This document shows, piece after piece, positions 1 through 9,164 of a stretch of 64,000 nt of DNA. The notes under the pieces were generated by a model. The model was not told where the DNA came from. It did no database searches and worked only from the letters and a program-made list of their open reading frames with translations. The stretch is from NCBI GenBank assembly GCA_022447585.1, contig JAKVAR010000006.1, positions 920,161 through 984,160 on the forward strand, read 5' to 3'. The position numbers were made by a program, and so were the translations under genes. Origin of the DNA: Crocinitomicaceae bacterium. Its GTDB lineage: Bacteria > Bacteroidota > Bacteroidia > Flavobacteriales_D > Crocinitomicaceae. How positions within the stretch are numbered: the stretch's first letter is position 1; each line of letters starts with the position of its first letter.

Positions 1-743
1 TTGAAAGAGCTAATCTTAATTGATTCCAGATAAATGAATAATTCTGCACCATCTTTAGTAAATAGTATTTCGGAAGGTTTAATTTCTTTGAGATATGCAA
101 TTTGTTCTATTCGCGGAGATACGTTGTTTCTTATAGATTCAGTATAGTATGAACCTAATTTAATCCCTAGTAGATTTGAAATGAATTTTGGAGATATTGA
201 AGAATCACCTCTAACGTTGATTTTTGTCCAGGTGTAATAGGGGCCTCGCTTGATAACGATTTGTGCCTTTAGATTACTACCTTCTATTTTAGTGTTTTTC
301 AGCTTTATTCGCGCAAATGGATATCCATTATTCAGATAAACGTTCATAATTTTCTGCAAGAGGTCGTTTACTTCTCCAGGTGTAAAGGCTATTTGACTGA
401 TTAGCTTTTCATTTATTTTTTCATGTTTCTTAATAAATTTCAATTCCTCTTCATCTATTTTTAAATCACATTTCTCAAATTTTTCACCTAAGTAAAAATT
501 TAGGGTTGCAGTTTTATGATTAAATGAAAGTTCATCAACAGACGCAAGAATATATCCTTTCGAAATCGCACTGTTTCGCAGGATCATAGTATATCGCACT
601 AGGGAAACACTATCTTTGAATTCTGTTTTAGGACGTTTTATAAACTGTTGATAACTATTGTTTTGGAAATTAATTTTATACCGTTTTTGCCCAGTTGATG
701 TGAACGATAATAAAACCATGAAAAATAGAAGTAACCTGCTCAT
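1..743 (-). CDS. Outer-membrane POTRA/BamA-TamA-like protein, N-terminal part (cut by window edge)
   Basis: The reading frame starts at ATG 741-743 and stays open for 247 codons to the window edge, so the C-terminus is missing. The first 19 residues are a signal peptide (basic start, then LLLFFMVLLSF, ending near TGQ). Two alpha/beta modules follow; the second (about residues 175-245) has the POTRA pattern: a 'VRGDSSISPKFI' strand and turn, a 'LLGIKLGSYYT' helix, then 'RIEQIAYLKEI' and a closing strand. POTRA modules sit in the periplasm in front of a 16-strand beta-barrel (BamA, TamA and relatives) that inserts or translocates outer-membrane proteins. The barrel lies outside the window, so which subfamily this is remains open. 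It reads away from the small lipoprotein gene to its right. Confidence 0.72.
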   Translation of the reverse strand, partial: MSRLLLFFMVLLSFTSTGQKRYKINFQNNSYQQFIKRPKTEFKDSVSLVRYTMILRNSAISKGYILASVDELSFNHKTATLNFYLGEKFEKCDLKIDEEELKFIKKHEKINEKLISQIAFTPGEVNDLLQKIMNVYLNNGYPFARIKLKNTKIEGSNLKAQIVIKRGPYYTWTKINVRGDSSISPKFISNLLGIKLGSYYTESIRNNVSPRIEQIAYLKEIKPSEILFTKDGAELFIYLESIKISSF

Positions 744-834
744 TAGACGTATTAACGAACTCTAATTTAGTTTATTTCCTGTAGAGAAGTTTCAATTGTG
801 AATAACAAAATTATAGAAATGATGTAATTTATTG

Positions 835-842
835 TAATTTTG
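835..842 (+). promoter_or_regulatory. Bacteroidota -7 element (TAATTTTG)
   Basis: TAATTTTG matches the Bacteroidota -7 consensus TAnnTTTG and lies about 60 nt upstream of the 46-aa lipoprotein gene. No TTG lies 17-23 nt further upstream, so the -33 part is weak or absent. Confidence 0.45.
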
Positions 843-901
843 TGGTTATACTTACAGTGAAACAAACTAGAACCTTATAATAACGTTTAAAAACAACAAT
901 C

Positions 902-1042
902 ATGAAAAAACTTTTGGCCTTGACATTAATGGGATTGATGCTAACAGCAGTATTAGCTGCTTGTGGATCATCAAAAGGAGGACACTGTGAAGCTTATGGT
1001 AGTGTAGACCAGGTAGAGAACAGTGATTTAGCTTCTTTGTAA
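902..1042 (+). CDS. Tiny lipoprotein, 46 aa
   Basis: ATG to TAA, 46 residues. It has a textbook lipoprotein signal peptide (MKKLLALTLM, then a hydrophobic core, then lipobox LAAC at residues 18-21). After the lipidated Cys21 only about 25 residues remain: a GSSKGG linker, then HCEAYGSVDQVENSDLASL. The mature protein is therefore a lipid-anchored peptide with one further Cys (29) in a His-Cys pair. The gene has its own -7 element and its own terminator, which makes it a free-standing transcription unit and not a fragment. I do not recognise a function. Short lipoproteins of this style are common in Flavobacteriales genomes. Confidence 0.8.
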   Translation: MKKLLALTLMGLMLTAVLAACGSSKGGHCEAYGSVDQVENSDLASL

Positions 1043-1049
1043 AAGAATC

Positions 1050-1089
1050 TCACCTTAACTCAGGGTCATCGTAAGGTGACCTTTTTTTT
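1050..1089 (+). terminator. Rho-independent terminator of the 46-aa lipoprotein gene
   Basis: TCACCTTA (1050-1057) pairs with TAAGGTGA (1072-1079) around a 14-nt loop and is followed by CC and eight T. It begins eight nt after the stop codon. Confidence 0.8.
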
Positions 1090-1128
1090 GCGTTTAACTT
1101 TTGAATTATTGATTGAAATTGAATAGAA

Positions 1129-1159
1129 AAAAGCCGAACTGAATTTCAGTTCGGCTTTT
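1129..1159 (-). terminator. Terminator hairpin, AAAAGCCGAACTGAA inverted repeat
   Basis: A perfect 15-bp inverted repeat around one central T (1144). It lies 24 nt past the stop of the 159-aa lipoprotein on the minus strand, where the stem is flanked by a T-rich run. The stem's own A/T ends would also let it work for plus-strand transcripts. Confidence 0.8.
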
Positions 1160-1183
1160 AATTTAATATGGATTCAGTTTACT

Positions 1184-1663
1184 CTATTGAGTTACTGTTG
1201 TTGGTGCATAATCAATTGTATAGGCTGGTAATACTTCAGTTAAAACCCAGTTCTCTACATTATAAGCTTGCTCACATGTAGAACAAGTTGTAGCCGTAAC
1301 TGCATATGTCGTCGTTTGTAAATTATCGTTTACAGTTACAGATCTGTTAAAGGAAGCTTCACAGTTAATTACCATTGGAAGCCCAATTACATTGTACTGA
1401 GAGTAGTCAATTGCCTCACGGGTTAGGCCACCATCAAAACTCACTTCAAAACTTGAAGCGTAGTTGCTTGCAGCTGTAATGTGATAATTACCACCAAGGT
1501 TACTCATAATTCCCCCAGATTCAGGATAAATAATTGCTGTTGGGTGTATTAATCCTGAATTCACGTCTGTTTCGGCAACAGAACATTTCTTACAAGAAGA
1601 AGTGCTAAATAATACGATTACGGCTAATAAAAGGCCCAGAATGAATGGTTTTTTAATACTCAT
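1184..1663 (-). CDS. Predicted lipoprotein, 159 aa, function unknown
   Basis: The signal peptide has a long hydrophobic core (FILGLLLAVIVLFS) and ends in the lipobox-like STSSC, so lipidation at Cys24 is likely; a second Cys (27) follows. The mature part looks all-beta: alternating short strands containing 'SFEVSFDGG', plus a late CSTC pair that could form a disulfide or bind metal outside the cytoplasm. There is no domain I can name. It has its own terminator at 1129-1159 and sits 55 nt downstream of lptB on the same strand, so it may be co-transcribed with that cluster or be separate. Confidence 0.7.
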   Translation of the reverse strand: MSIKKPFILGLLLAVIVLFSTSSCKKCSVAETDVNSGLIHPTAIIYPESGGIMSNLGGNYHITAASNYASSFEVSFDGGLTREAIDYSQYNVIGLPMVINCEASFNRSVTVNDNLQTTTYAVTATTCSTCEQAYNVENWVLTEVLPAYTIDYAPTTVTQ

Positions 1664-1718
1664 AAATATTTCAATTTGTAGTAATTAGTGTAAATTTATC
1701 GTTTTTATTCATAAAAAA

Positions 1719-2447
1719 CTATTTTTTCCGTAATTCGAAGTTCTGACCAAGATATACCTTTCGAACTTGTTCATCTGCTGCGAGTTCAACTGCTGTGCCA
1801 GACTTCAGAATATTTCCTTCAAAAAGTAGGTATGCCCTATCAGTAATTGATAATGTTTCTTGAACATTGTGGTCTGTGATGAGTATTCCAATATTTCTCT
1901 TTTTCAATTCTGAAACAATGTACTGTATATCCTCAACTGCAATTGGGTCTACTCCAGCAAATGGTTCATCGAGAAGAACAAATTTTGGATTTGTTGCTAG
2001 GGCTCGCGCTATTTCTGTTCTTCGTTTTTCCCCACCAGACAAGCGATTACCCAGGTTTTGGCGAACATGATTCAAGCTAAACTCCTCGAGTAACTGTTCT
2101 AAGCGCTCTAGTCTTTCTTTCTTGTTCATGTCTGTCATTTCAAGAATAGACAAGATGTTATCTTCAACTGTAAGTTTGCGAAACACAGAAACCTCCTGAG
2201 GTAAATAACCCAGTCCCATTTGTGAGCGTTTGTACATTGGAAAAGAAGTAATTTCAATATCATCCAAAAATACCTGACCTGAATCTGGTTTAACCAAGCC
2301 GACAATCATGTAGAAAGATGTTGTTTTTCCTGCGCCGTTAGGACCTAGTAATCCAACAATTTCTCCTTGGTTTACCTCTACAGTTACACCTTTTACAACA
2401 TCACGTCCTTTATATGATTTCTTTATTTCCTTTGTGTGCAGTTTCAT
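1719..2447 (-). CDS. lptB: LptB, LPS export ABC transporter ATPase
   Basis: The 242-residue ATPase powers extraction of lipopolysaccharide from the inner membrane (LptB2FG) and its push along the Lpt bridge. It shows Walker A GPNGAGKT (35-42), Q-loop Gln84, signature [14 protein letters not shown] (136-149, the form typical of LptB), Walker B FVLLDEP (156-162) and switch His193. A TTG six bases upstream is in frame, but the ATG at 2445-2447 gives the normal LptB N-terminus ([14 protein letters not shown]), so I start there. It begins 8 nt after the DUF5686 gene, implying co-transcription. lptF, lptG, lptC and lptA are not in the window. Confidence 0.95.
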   Translation of the reverse strand: MKLHTKEIKKSYKGRDVVKGVTVEVNQGEIVGLLGPNGAGKTTSFYMIVGLVKPDSGQVFLDDIEITSFPMYKRSQMGLGYLPQEVSVFRKLTVEDNILSILEMTDMNKKERLERLEQLLEEFSLNHVRQNLGNRLSGGEKRRTEIARALATNPKFVLLDEPFAGVDPIAVEDIQYIVSELKKRNIGILITDHNVQETLSITDRAYLLFEGNILKSGTAVELAADEQVRKVYLGQNFELRKK

Positions 2448-2455
2448 TTTCAACT

Positions 2456-4930
2456 TTAAAAATTGATTACATACTTAGCTCTAATACCAAAAGCCTCAAG
2501 ATCTGTTACTTGTATTCCCGGATCTAAATGTGTTAACCTCCAAAAGACATCAACTCTTCCCAATTTTAATATATTTTCAATACCTAAACCAACCTCAACA
2601 TATGGTACGTTTCCAAATTGTTTAGCGAAATCAGGTAATCGCATTTCTGTTTTATGACGATCAGATATTTGTCCAAATACTGCTCTCCCTGAAGTTACTA
2701 GACGGAGTTTTGCTTTTCTAACCCATGGTATTCTGTCAAAGAAGAATCCATCCCAATGGTTCTCAATAATTCCAGAGATGTATTGATCTGATACAAACTC
2801 AAAAAAGTTCATCTTATTAAACCCGTCGTCCATTAACCAATAAGATTGATTCCCTTCATGAACCTTTAAAAATGGATAGGCTGCATTACCAAAAATATAT
2901 CCAGCGTTAAAGCCATATCTAATTCTACCCAAAATTCCAATCGGAGCTGTGTGTTCCAGGAAAAAATCAAGTTTTTGATAGTTGTAATCTCCTCCTAATA
3001 AGTCTTTTACGCCAAAGATCCCTTGTATTGATATGATTGGAAACCTACTTCGAATCGATTTTCTATCGAAAGCACCGGCAATAAACTCTTCATTTTTCGC
3101 CCATCTATATCGAGCAATAAACTCTGTTGTTTGTAGTCTGGTAATTGTATCATCAATGTTACTCGCGTTGTTTGGGCGTAGGAAGTTTGCTCGGCCAATA
3201 GCAGTATATTCCTTCCATTCAAAGCCACCATATAGAACAATGTCCTTGTGAACATCTTTTTCTAAGTTAACACCAATTTTTTCAACAAATGTGAGTTTGT
3301 CTAGCGGTCCTGTGCGCAATAACGCCCCGAAGGTAGAACCTATTGCCGCCGCTGTTGGGGATTGACCAATTTGTTCTAAATCATATAAATAGTAGAAGGC
3401 TAGTATTCCTCGTTTCTTTGGGGTAATGTTGAATCGAAGTGTTCCACCGTACTTAAAAGCTTTATCTCCAAATCCATAGGCAATGTTCCCTCCCAGTTCA
3501 ACTCTTCGGCTAAATTTATTGGATGTACGCAACGCCAATCCTAAACGAAAATTCTCAACTGGATTAAAACTGATTAATGAAAAAGCACTCCCAATTTCGA
3601 TTTTGTTAACGGGGAAGTATCCGGTTGTAAAGAGGTATAAAGTATTCCTCATTGTTTTGAAGAACTTAACGTTTTCCAACGAGTCTATCATTTCGTTTAT
3701 TCCTTCTTCCTGTGGTGCAAGAGGTTCATGTCGAATTTCTGCCCAATAAGCATCATCCCTTTCTGTGGCGCCTTCAGCTACCTCAACTGTAGAGTTAGAC
3801 TTGTAAAAATTGGCAGGCCTATCTGTATTGATTTTATAATTTCTACGCGTTGAATTCTTCCTTCCGAATAAACCGTATACTTCTGTCTTTTTTGTGATTT
3901 TCAAATCTGCGAACATCTTTTCATCTGTCAACATCCATACTTCTGGTTCAACTTGATCAAAATGTTGTTCAATATACAAGTCTTGTACGTAATTGATATT
4001 GGTCCACGGAGCTATGTTTGCTTTAAAGGATTTCACAGCATAAGTTGTATCGTGAATCCACATTTCACCTTCAAAGGTCATATCGCCCTCTCGTTTTGGA
4101 GTGAAACTCAATTTATAACACCAGTAATTGTCGATGAACGTAGAATCCTCTAAATAGAATCGGTAGTAATTGCGCGCAAAATCAGAAGCAGGACTAATGA
4201 ATGATTTTTTGAATAAATTAAAATTGTTATCGTAAATATTTATATCTAGATACATGTCACCTAGAAATTGATTTAACTCAAGGTTGTCAATTCCACTTAC
4301 TTTGGTTGCTTTAACAATTTCTTTCTTCCGTTTAGGTGATTTATTGTAGTAGTAATCAGACACCGATTCACTTAAAATTACAGGTAAGAAGTTTTTACCG
4401 CCATCAGTAGAGTCAAGGTAACTCATGATTAGATCTAACCGCTTTACGATTTCTCTGTCCTTGAACTTATCATCAATATTATTAATGTCTAGTTGAACTT
4501 TATTATACACTTCATACTCGAAAGATGCTAACTTTTCTTTATTGTTAATTTTCTTGTTAGCAATTAATCTTTTATGAAGACGAGTAGATGGGAGCTCGTC
4601 CGGTGCTTTAACCAATACTTCATCAAAATCTGTAGATAAAACAGGTAATTCAACATTAATGATTTGTTCTAAGTCTAATTCGACAGGCTTCGTTATTCTT
4701 AAGTATCCAGAGAATGAAAACACCAAGCTATCCGTCGCGTAATAGGTGTCAAGTTTATAATGACCAAGAGTGTCTGTGAATGTGCCAATTTTTGAATCTT
4801 GAAATCGGACGGTGACAAAAGGCATTGGGTCACCTGTGATTTCATCACGCACAACTCCTTCTACTACCGTCTTTTGAGAGAGAGTAGTCAGAGGAAAGAG
4901 GAGGAGTAAAAAGAGTATTATTGTTTTCAT
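2456..4930 (-). CDS. DUF5686 outer-membrane protein with carboxypeptidase-regulatory-like domain
   Basis: The 824-residue product has a signal peptide (residues 1-18, cleavage near TLSQ). A carboxypeptidase-D regulatory-like beta domain follows (about 20-100: '[20 protein letters not shown]', '[14 protein letters not shown]', '[10 protein letters not shown]'). Then comes the long DUF5686 region, whose C-terminal half is rich in alternating aromatic beta-strands and ends in Phe, as outer-membrane barrels do ('[11 protein letters not shown]'). The architecture is widespread in Bacteroidota and its function is unknown. The ATG at 4928-4930 is preferred over an in-frame TTG two codons upstream. 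It lies between tatC and lptB with short spacers (29 and 8 nt), which fits an envelope-biogenesis operon. Confidence 0.88.
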   Translation of the reverse strand: MKTIILFLLLLFPLTTLSQKTVVEGVVRDEITGDPMPFVTVRFQDSKIGTFTDTLGHYKLDTYYATDSLVFSFSGYLRITKPVELDLEQIINVELPVLSTDFDEVLVKAPDELPSTRLHKRLIANKKINNKEKLASFEYEVYNKVQLDINNIDDKFKDREIVKRLDLIMSYLDSTDGGKNFLPVILSESVSDYYYNKSPKRKKEIVKATKVSGIDNLELNQFLGDMYLDINIYDNNFNLFKKSFISPASDFARNYYRFYLEDSTFIDNYWCYKLSFTPKREGDMTFEGEMWIHDTTYAVKSFKANIAPWTNINYVQDLYIEQHFDQVEPEVWMLTDEKMFADLKITKKTEVYGLFGRKNSTRRNYKINTDRPANFYKSNSTVEVAEGATERDDAYWAEIRHEPLAPQEEGINEMIDSLENVKFFKTMRNTLYLFTTGYFPVNKIEIGSAFSLISFNPVENFRLGLALRTSNKFSRRVELGGNIAYGFGDKAFKYGGTLRFNITPKKRGILAFYYLYDLEQIGQSPTAAAIGSTFGALLRTGPLDKLTFVEKIGVNLEKDVHKDIVLYGGFEWKEYTAIGRANFLRPNNASNIDDTITRLQTTEFIARYRWAKNEEFIAGAFDRKSIRSRFPIISIQGIFGVKDLLGGDYNYQKLDFFLEHTAPIGILGRIRYGFNAGYIFGNAAYPFLKVHEGNQSYWLMDDGFNKMNFFEFVSDQYISGIIENHWDGFFFDRIPWVRKAKLRLVTSGRAVFGQISDRHKTEMRLPDFAKQFGNVPYVEVGLGIENILKLGRVDVFWRLTHLDPGIQVTDLEAFGIRAKYVINF

Positions 4931-4959
4931 GCCCAATTAATAACCCTTAAAATAGCCAT

Positions 4960-5757
4960 CTAAATTGATTTTGACTGTTCAATCTTCATTTTCTTTTCAA
5001 CGCGAGCAGAAACAAAAATCCCGGTTTCATATAAAAGAACGATTGGTACCCCAACAATAACTTGACTAATTAAGTCGGGAGGAGTAATAATCGCGGATAA
5101 AACAAGGATTCCAATAATCGCATGTTTCCTGTATTTTCTAAGGAATTCAGCGTTTAATACGCCTAACTTGGTAAATAAGTATGAAATAACTGGTAGTAAG
5201 AATAGAAGGCCCGAATAAAACACGGTTGAAAGAATCGTGCTCATGTAAGAATTAACTGTGAAAATATTCTCAATTTTGTCACTGATCTTATATGATCCAA
5301 AAAATTGAACGGCCAAAGGAGCAACAATAAAGTAACCAAAACTGATTCCAAGAAAGAATAGTAAAGATACATAGAAAACGATTCCCTTTGCAACTGATTT
5401 CTCATTGGTTTTTAGGCCTGGTTTAACGAAAGACCAAATTTGATAGAAGATATAAGGAAAAGCAACAACAATTCCTCCCATTATACTCATCATTAAAGCA
5501 TATGAAAACTGTCCAGATACTGTCATGCTTTGCATTTTTACCGGAATAGCTTCCACACAAACGCCTAAGTAGTTACAGATTATTTTGAATGAAATAAAAT
5601 CGGGGCTTTTCATAGAAAGGAACAAATGATTCATTATCCACTCTTGAAAAATCCAAATTCCTATGGCGAATACAACAATTGAAATAGCTATTTTCACTAA
5701 TCTCCATCGAAGTTCTTCAAGGTGATCAAGAAAGGTCATTTGTTTGTTGTCGCTCAT
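4960..5757 (-). CDS. tatC: Sec-independent translocase subunit TatC
   Basis: TatC is the receptor of the twin-arginine pathway, which exports folded, often cofactor-loaded proteins. The 265-residue protein begins with the TatC signature 'MTFLDHLEELRWRL' (residues 7-20), where the signal peptide is recognised, and has six predicted membrane helices. Typical segments include 'FPYIFYQIWSFVKPGL' and, near the end, 'SAIITPPDLISQVIVGVPIVLLYE'. Length is normal. tatA is not adjacent. It is the first gene of the tatC-DUF5686-lptB run, divergent from recQ across 185 bp. A CAAAAATA (TATTTTTG on the coding strand, 5765-5772) just upstream could be a -7 element with a very short leader. Confidence 0.96.
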   Translation of the reverse strand: MSDNKQMTFLDHLEELRWRLVKIAISIVVFAIGIWIFQEWIMNHLFLSMKSPDFISFKIICNYLGVCVEAIPVKMQSMTVSGQFSYALMMSIMGGIVVAFPYIFYQIWSFVKPGLKTNEKSVAKGIVFYVSLLFFLGISFGYFIVAPLAVQFFGSYKISDKIENIFTVNSYMSTILSTVFYSGLLFLLPVISYLFTKLGVLNAEFLRKYRKHAIIGILVLSAIITPPDLISQVIVGVPIVLLYETGIFVSARVEKKMKIEQSKSI

Positions 5758-5942
5758 ATTAATGCAAAAATAATTATTCCTACGTACATGACATCTAATT
5801 CTTTGATTTAATAAATTATAGGATTATTTATTACTCTTGAGAAAGCAATTTAACTGGATTATTCTCCGTAATAATTCGAACTAATTCTGAATGATTTGTT
5901 TTTTTTAAGTATTTTAGAAAGTAAATAAGAGTTTAGTTGCAG

Positions 5943-8123
5943 ATGGCAAATATGAATTTAAAAGAAGCGTTAAAGTCCTACTTTGGATTTGATGGTTTTA
6001 AAGGAGCACAAGAAGACATTATTCGTAATGTTCTAGAGGGGAAGAATACATTTGTTATTATGCCAACTGGTGGAGGTAAGTCTATGTGCTATCAACTTCC
6101 AGCAATATTGTCTGAGGGTACGGCAATTGTTGTTTCTCCTTTAATCGCCTTAATGAAGAATCAGGTAGATGCCATGCGAAATGTTAGTAACGATGAATCT
6201 GTTGCTCATTTTTTAAATTCATCTCTGACAAAAACAGAAATTGCACGAGTTAAGGGAGATATTACTTCGGGTAAAACCAAATTACTATATGTTGCGCCAG
6301 AGTCTTTGACTAAGAAGGAGAACATTGACTTTTTAAAATCAGTAAAGATTTCCTTTTTTGCAATTGATGAAGCTCATTGTATTTCAGAATGGGGACATGA
6401 TTTTAGACCTGAATATAGAAGATTAAGAGAGATTTTTGGTGAAATATCAAGTGTTCCAATTATTGCGTTAACTGCAACTGCAACTCCGAAGGTTCAAAAT
6501 GATATACAGAAGAATTTAAATATGTTGGATGCAACAATTTTTAAGTCTTCATTCAATAGAGATAATTTATTCTATAAAATACTACCTAAAAAGGATGTTG
6601 AAAAACAGATTATAAAATACATCAGAGGACAGGAAGGTAAAAGCGGAATTATTTATTGTTTGAGCCGGAAAAAAGTAGAAGAATTAGCAGAATTACTTCA
6701 AGTGAATGGGATTAATGCGTTGCCATATCACGCAGGGTTAGATACTGCCTCAAGAGCAAAACACCAGGATATGTTCTTAATGGAAGATGTTGATGTTATT
6801 GTGGCAACAATTGCTTTTGGAATGGGCATTGATAAGCCGGATGTGCGGTTCGTAATACATCATGATATCCCTAAATCTTTGGAAAGTTATTACCAAGAAA
6901 CAGGTCGCGCAGGTCGTGATGGTGGTGAAGGAGAGTGTATTTCCTTTTACAGGTATAAAGATGTTGAGAAACTTGAGAAGTTTTTGCAAGGAAAACCAGT
7001 TGCAGAGCAAGAAATTGGACGTCAATTATTGAATGAAATTGCTTCTTATGCTGAAACCTCAGTTTGTAGAAGAAAAATGATTCTTCATTATTTTGGAGAA
7101 GAATACGATGAGCAGAATTGCAATTCAATGTGCGACAATTGTAAGAATCCAAAAGATAAAACGGAAGGTAAAGAATATGTTAAGTATCTGCTAGATGCTG
7201 TTGAATTATTAAAAGAGACGCAAAAATCGAACCATTATTGCGCCTTTTTATCGGGTGTGGTTAATTCTTCTATTACTGCATATAAGCATGATCAATTGCC
7301 TCTATTCGGGATTGGTAAAGATAAAGATGAACACTTTTGGAATGCTGTAGTCAGACAAAGTGTCGTTGCAGGATTGCTTTCAAAAGATATTGAATCTTAT
7401 GGCGTATTGAAATTGACTGACGCTGGAAGAAAATATAAAGAGGATCCAACGTCATTCTTATTGATTAAAGAAAGGGATTACCTTGTAATTGATGATGAAT
7501 CAATTGTTTCCAATAGTGCTGGAGGGAGTGCGTTTGATCAAGTAATGTATGATCAATTGGTGGATTTAAGAAAAAGTATTTCCAAACAGAAAAACATTCC
7601 ACCTTTTGTCATTTTTCAAGAACCTTCTTTAAAGGATATGTGTCTGCAATATCCAATTTCGATTGAAGAATTGACAAATATTCAAGGTGTTGGTAATGGA
7701 AAAGCGCAGCGTTACGGGGCACCATTTGTCGCCTTAATTTCTAGGTATGTAGAAGAGAATAACATAGAGAGACCTCAAGATCTAGTGATGAAGTCTGTTG
7801 TGAATAAGTCGGGAATGAAAGTCCAACTTATTCAGAATATCGATAGAAAATTACCATTAGAAGATATAGGTCGCGCTCAAGGAAAAACAGTTGATGAGGT
7901 TGTTGAGGAGATAGAAGCTATTGTGACATCAGGAACACGTGTAAATATCAATTATTACATTGATGATATTTTAGATACAGATTGCCAAGAAGAGATTTAT
8001 GAATATTTTTCTGAAGCGGAAACTGATGATTTAAAAGCGGCTCACGAAGAATTTGAAGGAGATTATTCTGAAGAAGAATTGAGGTTGATGTGGATTAAGT
8101 TTATGAGTGAAATGGCGAATTAG
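5943..8123 (+). CDS. recQ: ATP-dependent DNA helicase RecQ
   Basis: A 726-residue 3'-5' DNA helicase for recombination repair and stalled forks. In order: helicase core with Walker A PTGGGKS (41-47), DEAH box (142-145) and arginine-finger motif QETGRAGRDG (318-327); RecQ zinc site Cys375, Cys393, Cys397, Cys400; winged-helix RQC region; HRDC domain around residues 535-615 ('LQYPISIEELTNIQGVGNGKAQRYG'); and a C-terminal helical tail of about 110 residues ending in a very acidic stretch. The ATG at 5943 is chosen over a TTG two codons earlier. Its TAG overlaps the TAA of the opposing lipoprotein gene by 4 nt. Confidence 0.96.
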   Translation: MANMNLKEALKSYFGFDGFKGAQEDIIRNVLEGKNTFVIMPTGGGKSMCYQLPAILSEGTAIVVSPLIALMKNQVDAMRNVSNDESVAHFLNSSLTKTEIARVKGDITSGKTKLLYVAPESLTKKENIDFLKSVKISFFAIDEAHCISEWGHDFRPEYRRLREIFGEISSVPIIALTATATPKVQNDIQKNLNMLDATIFKSSFNRDNLFYKILPKKDVEKQIIKYIRGQEGKSGIIYCLSRKKVEELAELLQVNGINALPYHAGLDTASRAKHQDMFLMEDVDVIVATIAFGMGIDKPDVRFVIHHDIPKSLESYYQETGRAGRDGGEGECISFYRYKDVEKLEKFLQGKPVAEQEIGRQLLNEIASYAETSVCRRKMILHYFGEEYDEQNCNSMCDNCKNPKDKTEGKEYVKYLLDAVELLKETQKSNHYCAFLSGVVNSSITAYKHDQLPLFGIGKDKDEHFWNAVVRQSVVAGLLSKDIESYGVLKLTDAGRKYKEDPTSFLLIKERDYLVIDDESIVSNSAGGSAFDQVMYDQLVDLRKSISKQKNIPPFVIFQEPSLKDMCLQYPISIEELTNIQGVGNGKAQRYGAPFVALISRYVEENNIERPQDLVMKSVVNKSGMKVQLIQNIDRKLPLEDIGRAQGKTVDEVVEEIEAIVTSGTRVNINYYIDDILDTDCQEEIYEYFSEAETDDLKAAHEEFEGDYSEEELRLMWIKFMSEMAN

Positions 8124-8548
8124 TCTTTCGACAAAACAAGGTAATGGGTTCCAAACTCATCATTGAAAAAGGTTTCCATCTGAGTTTTATTGAGGAACTT
8201 AATTGTACCACTATCATTTGAAGTTATAGTCCCATTTGGATTAATTCTATCTAACCTATAATTTTCACCATTTTGGTTTAGCTGAATTTTTCCTGATTCA
8301 ATCTTATTTCCACTTGATATTAAATTTTGATATTGAAGATTTAAAGAATAGTCTCCATGTGAAGAAGATAAGTTTGAAATGATAAATTCTCCAGTTCCGT
8401 CAAATTCAGTTGTGAAACCATCAAAATTGACGTAATTATAGCCAACAATAGTCCAATTTCCTGCAATTCTTTTTTCCGTTTGCTTGAGCTTACTGCATGA
8501 AAAAGAGAACATTCCCAAAAGTAGATATAAGAGTAGTTTACTTCTCAT
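8120..8548 (-). CDS. Lipocalin-like lipoprotein, 142 aa
   Basis: Signal peptide with lipobox FSFSC, giving lipidated Cys18. The mature part starts with 'RIAGNWTIVGYNYVNFDG', the opening of small lipocalin-like barrels of Bacteroidota ('GxW' after a short helix). Alternating beta-strands follow ('GEFIISN', 'GDYSLNLQYQN', 'GKIQLNQNGENYRLDRI'), with a last strand 'YLVLSKD'. The ligand is unknown. It is the last gene of the 14490-to-8120 operon, starting 11 nt inside the preceding DUF4230 gene, and converges on recQ with a 4-nt overlap, so no terminator fits between them. Confidence 0.75.
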   Translation of the reverse strand: MRSKLLLYLLLGMFSFSCSKLKQTEKRIAGNWTIVGYNYVNFDGFTTEFDGTGEFIISNLSSSHGDYSLNLQYQNLISSGNKIESGKIQLNQNGENYRLDRINPNGTITSNDSGTIKFLNKTQMETFFNDEFGTHYLVLSKD

Positions 8549-9164
8549 AATTGAAGGATATTACTAGTGTTTTATTTGTTTGTATTAGTTTTTTGAATAA
8601 GCGTTTAGCATTTTTCGCAGCTTTTTCGTCTAGTTTAAATTCGTGTGCATTCTGCTTTAAGGTACTCTTCGCTTTTCCTTCTAATCTCTTTACATCAGAG
8701 TCTCTCCAAACTCCTTGTTCCTGGAAGACTTCAGTATTCGAAGGGGAAACAATTATGTCTAATATTTTAGGTTGTGGAAGTTTTAGCCAAACTGTGTCTT
8801 GGTTAGCGTTTAACTCGAAATTTGAATCCGTAAGATCCAGGCCATATTTCACTTCACCTTTGATGATCAAGGTCAATCTTCGCTTTATATTCCGATCATA
8901 CATTCGAATCCATTCTCGAGGGTCATAAAGACTCGATTTCTTTTTATAATACTCACAGGTATCCATCACAATTTCGTCCTTATAACTGACAGTACTTATT
9001 TCTGCTATTGTTTTAATTGATTCAATATGGATTGGGGTTTCATCAATCAATAATTTATCATTGGAATCTTTAAAAAAATAAAAGTATACAATAAAGCCTA
9101 AAAGAGCGATTGCTCCAATAACCACAATGTTCTTTATAAGACGAATCATGTCTTTAGTTAACAT
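8538..9164 (-). CDS. DUF4230 protein, membrane-anchored
   Basis: A 208-residue protein with an N-terminal membrane anchor (about 10-30: 'IVVIGAIALLGFIVYFYFF') and an extracytoplasmic DUF4230-type domain. Diagnostic patterns are 'IAEISTVSYK' near the start, 'LIIKGEVKYGLDL' (short strands with a Gly-Val/Tyr-Gly-Leu-Asp turn), 'VWLKLPQPKILDI', and a C-terminal helix region with 'KAKSTLKQNA'. The function of this family is not known. The start is uncertain: ATG 9164 overlaps the previous gene by 11 nt, while ATG 9149 leaves a 4-nt gap. A TTG at 9197 is less likely. It is a diverged paralogue of the gene just upstream. Confidence 0.8.
   Translation of the reverse strand: MLTKDMIRLIKNIVVIGAIALLGFIVYFYFFKDSNDKLLIDETPIHIESIKTIAEISTVSYKDEIVMDTCEYYKKKSSLYDPREWIRMYDRNIKRRLTLIIKGEVKYGLDLTDSNFELNANQDTVWLKLPQPKILDIIVSPSNTEVFQEQGVWRDSDVKRLEGKAKSTLKQNAHEFKLDEKAAKNAKRLFKKLIQTNKTLVISFNYEK

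Noticed and set aside
2451..2453. TTG start for lptB
   Set aside because: Two codons later an ATG gives the normal family N-terminus.
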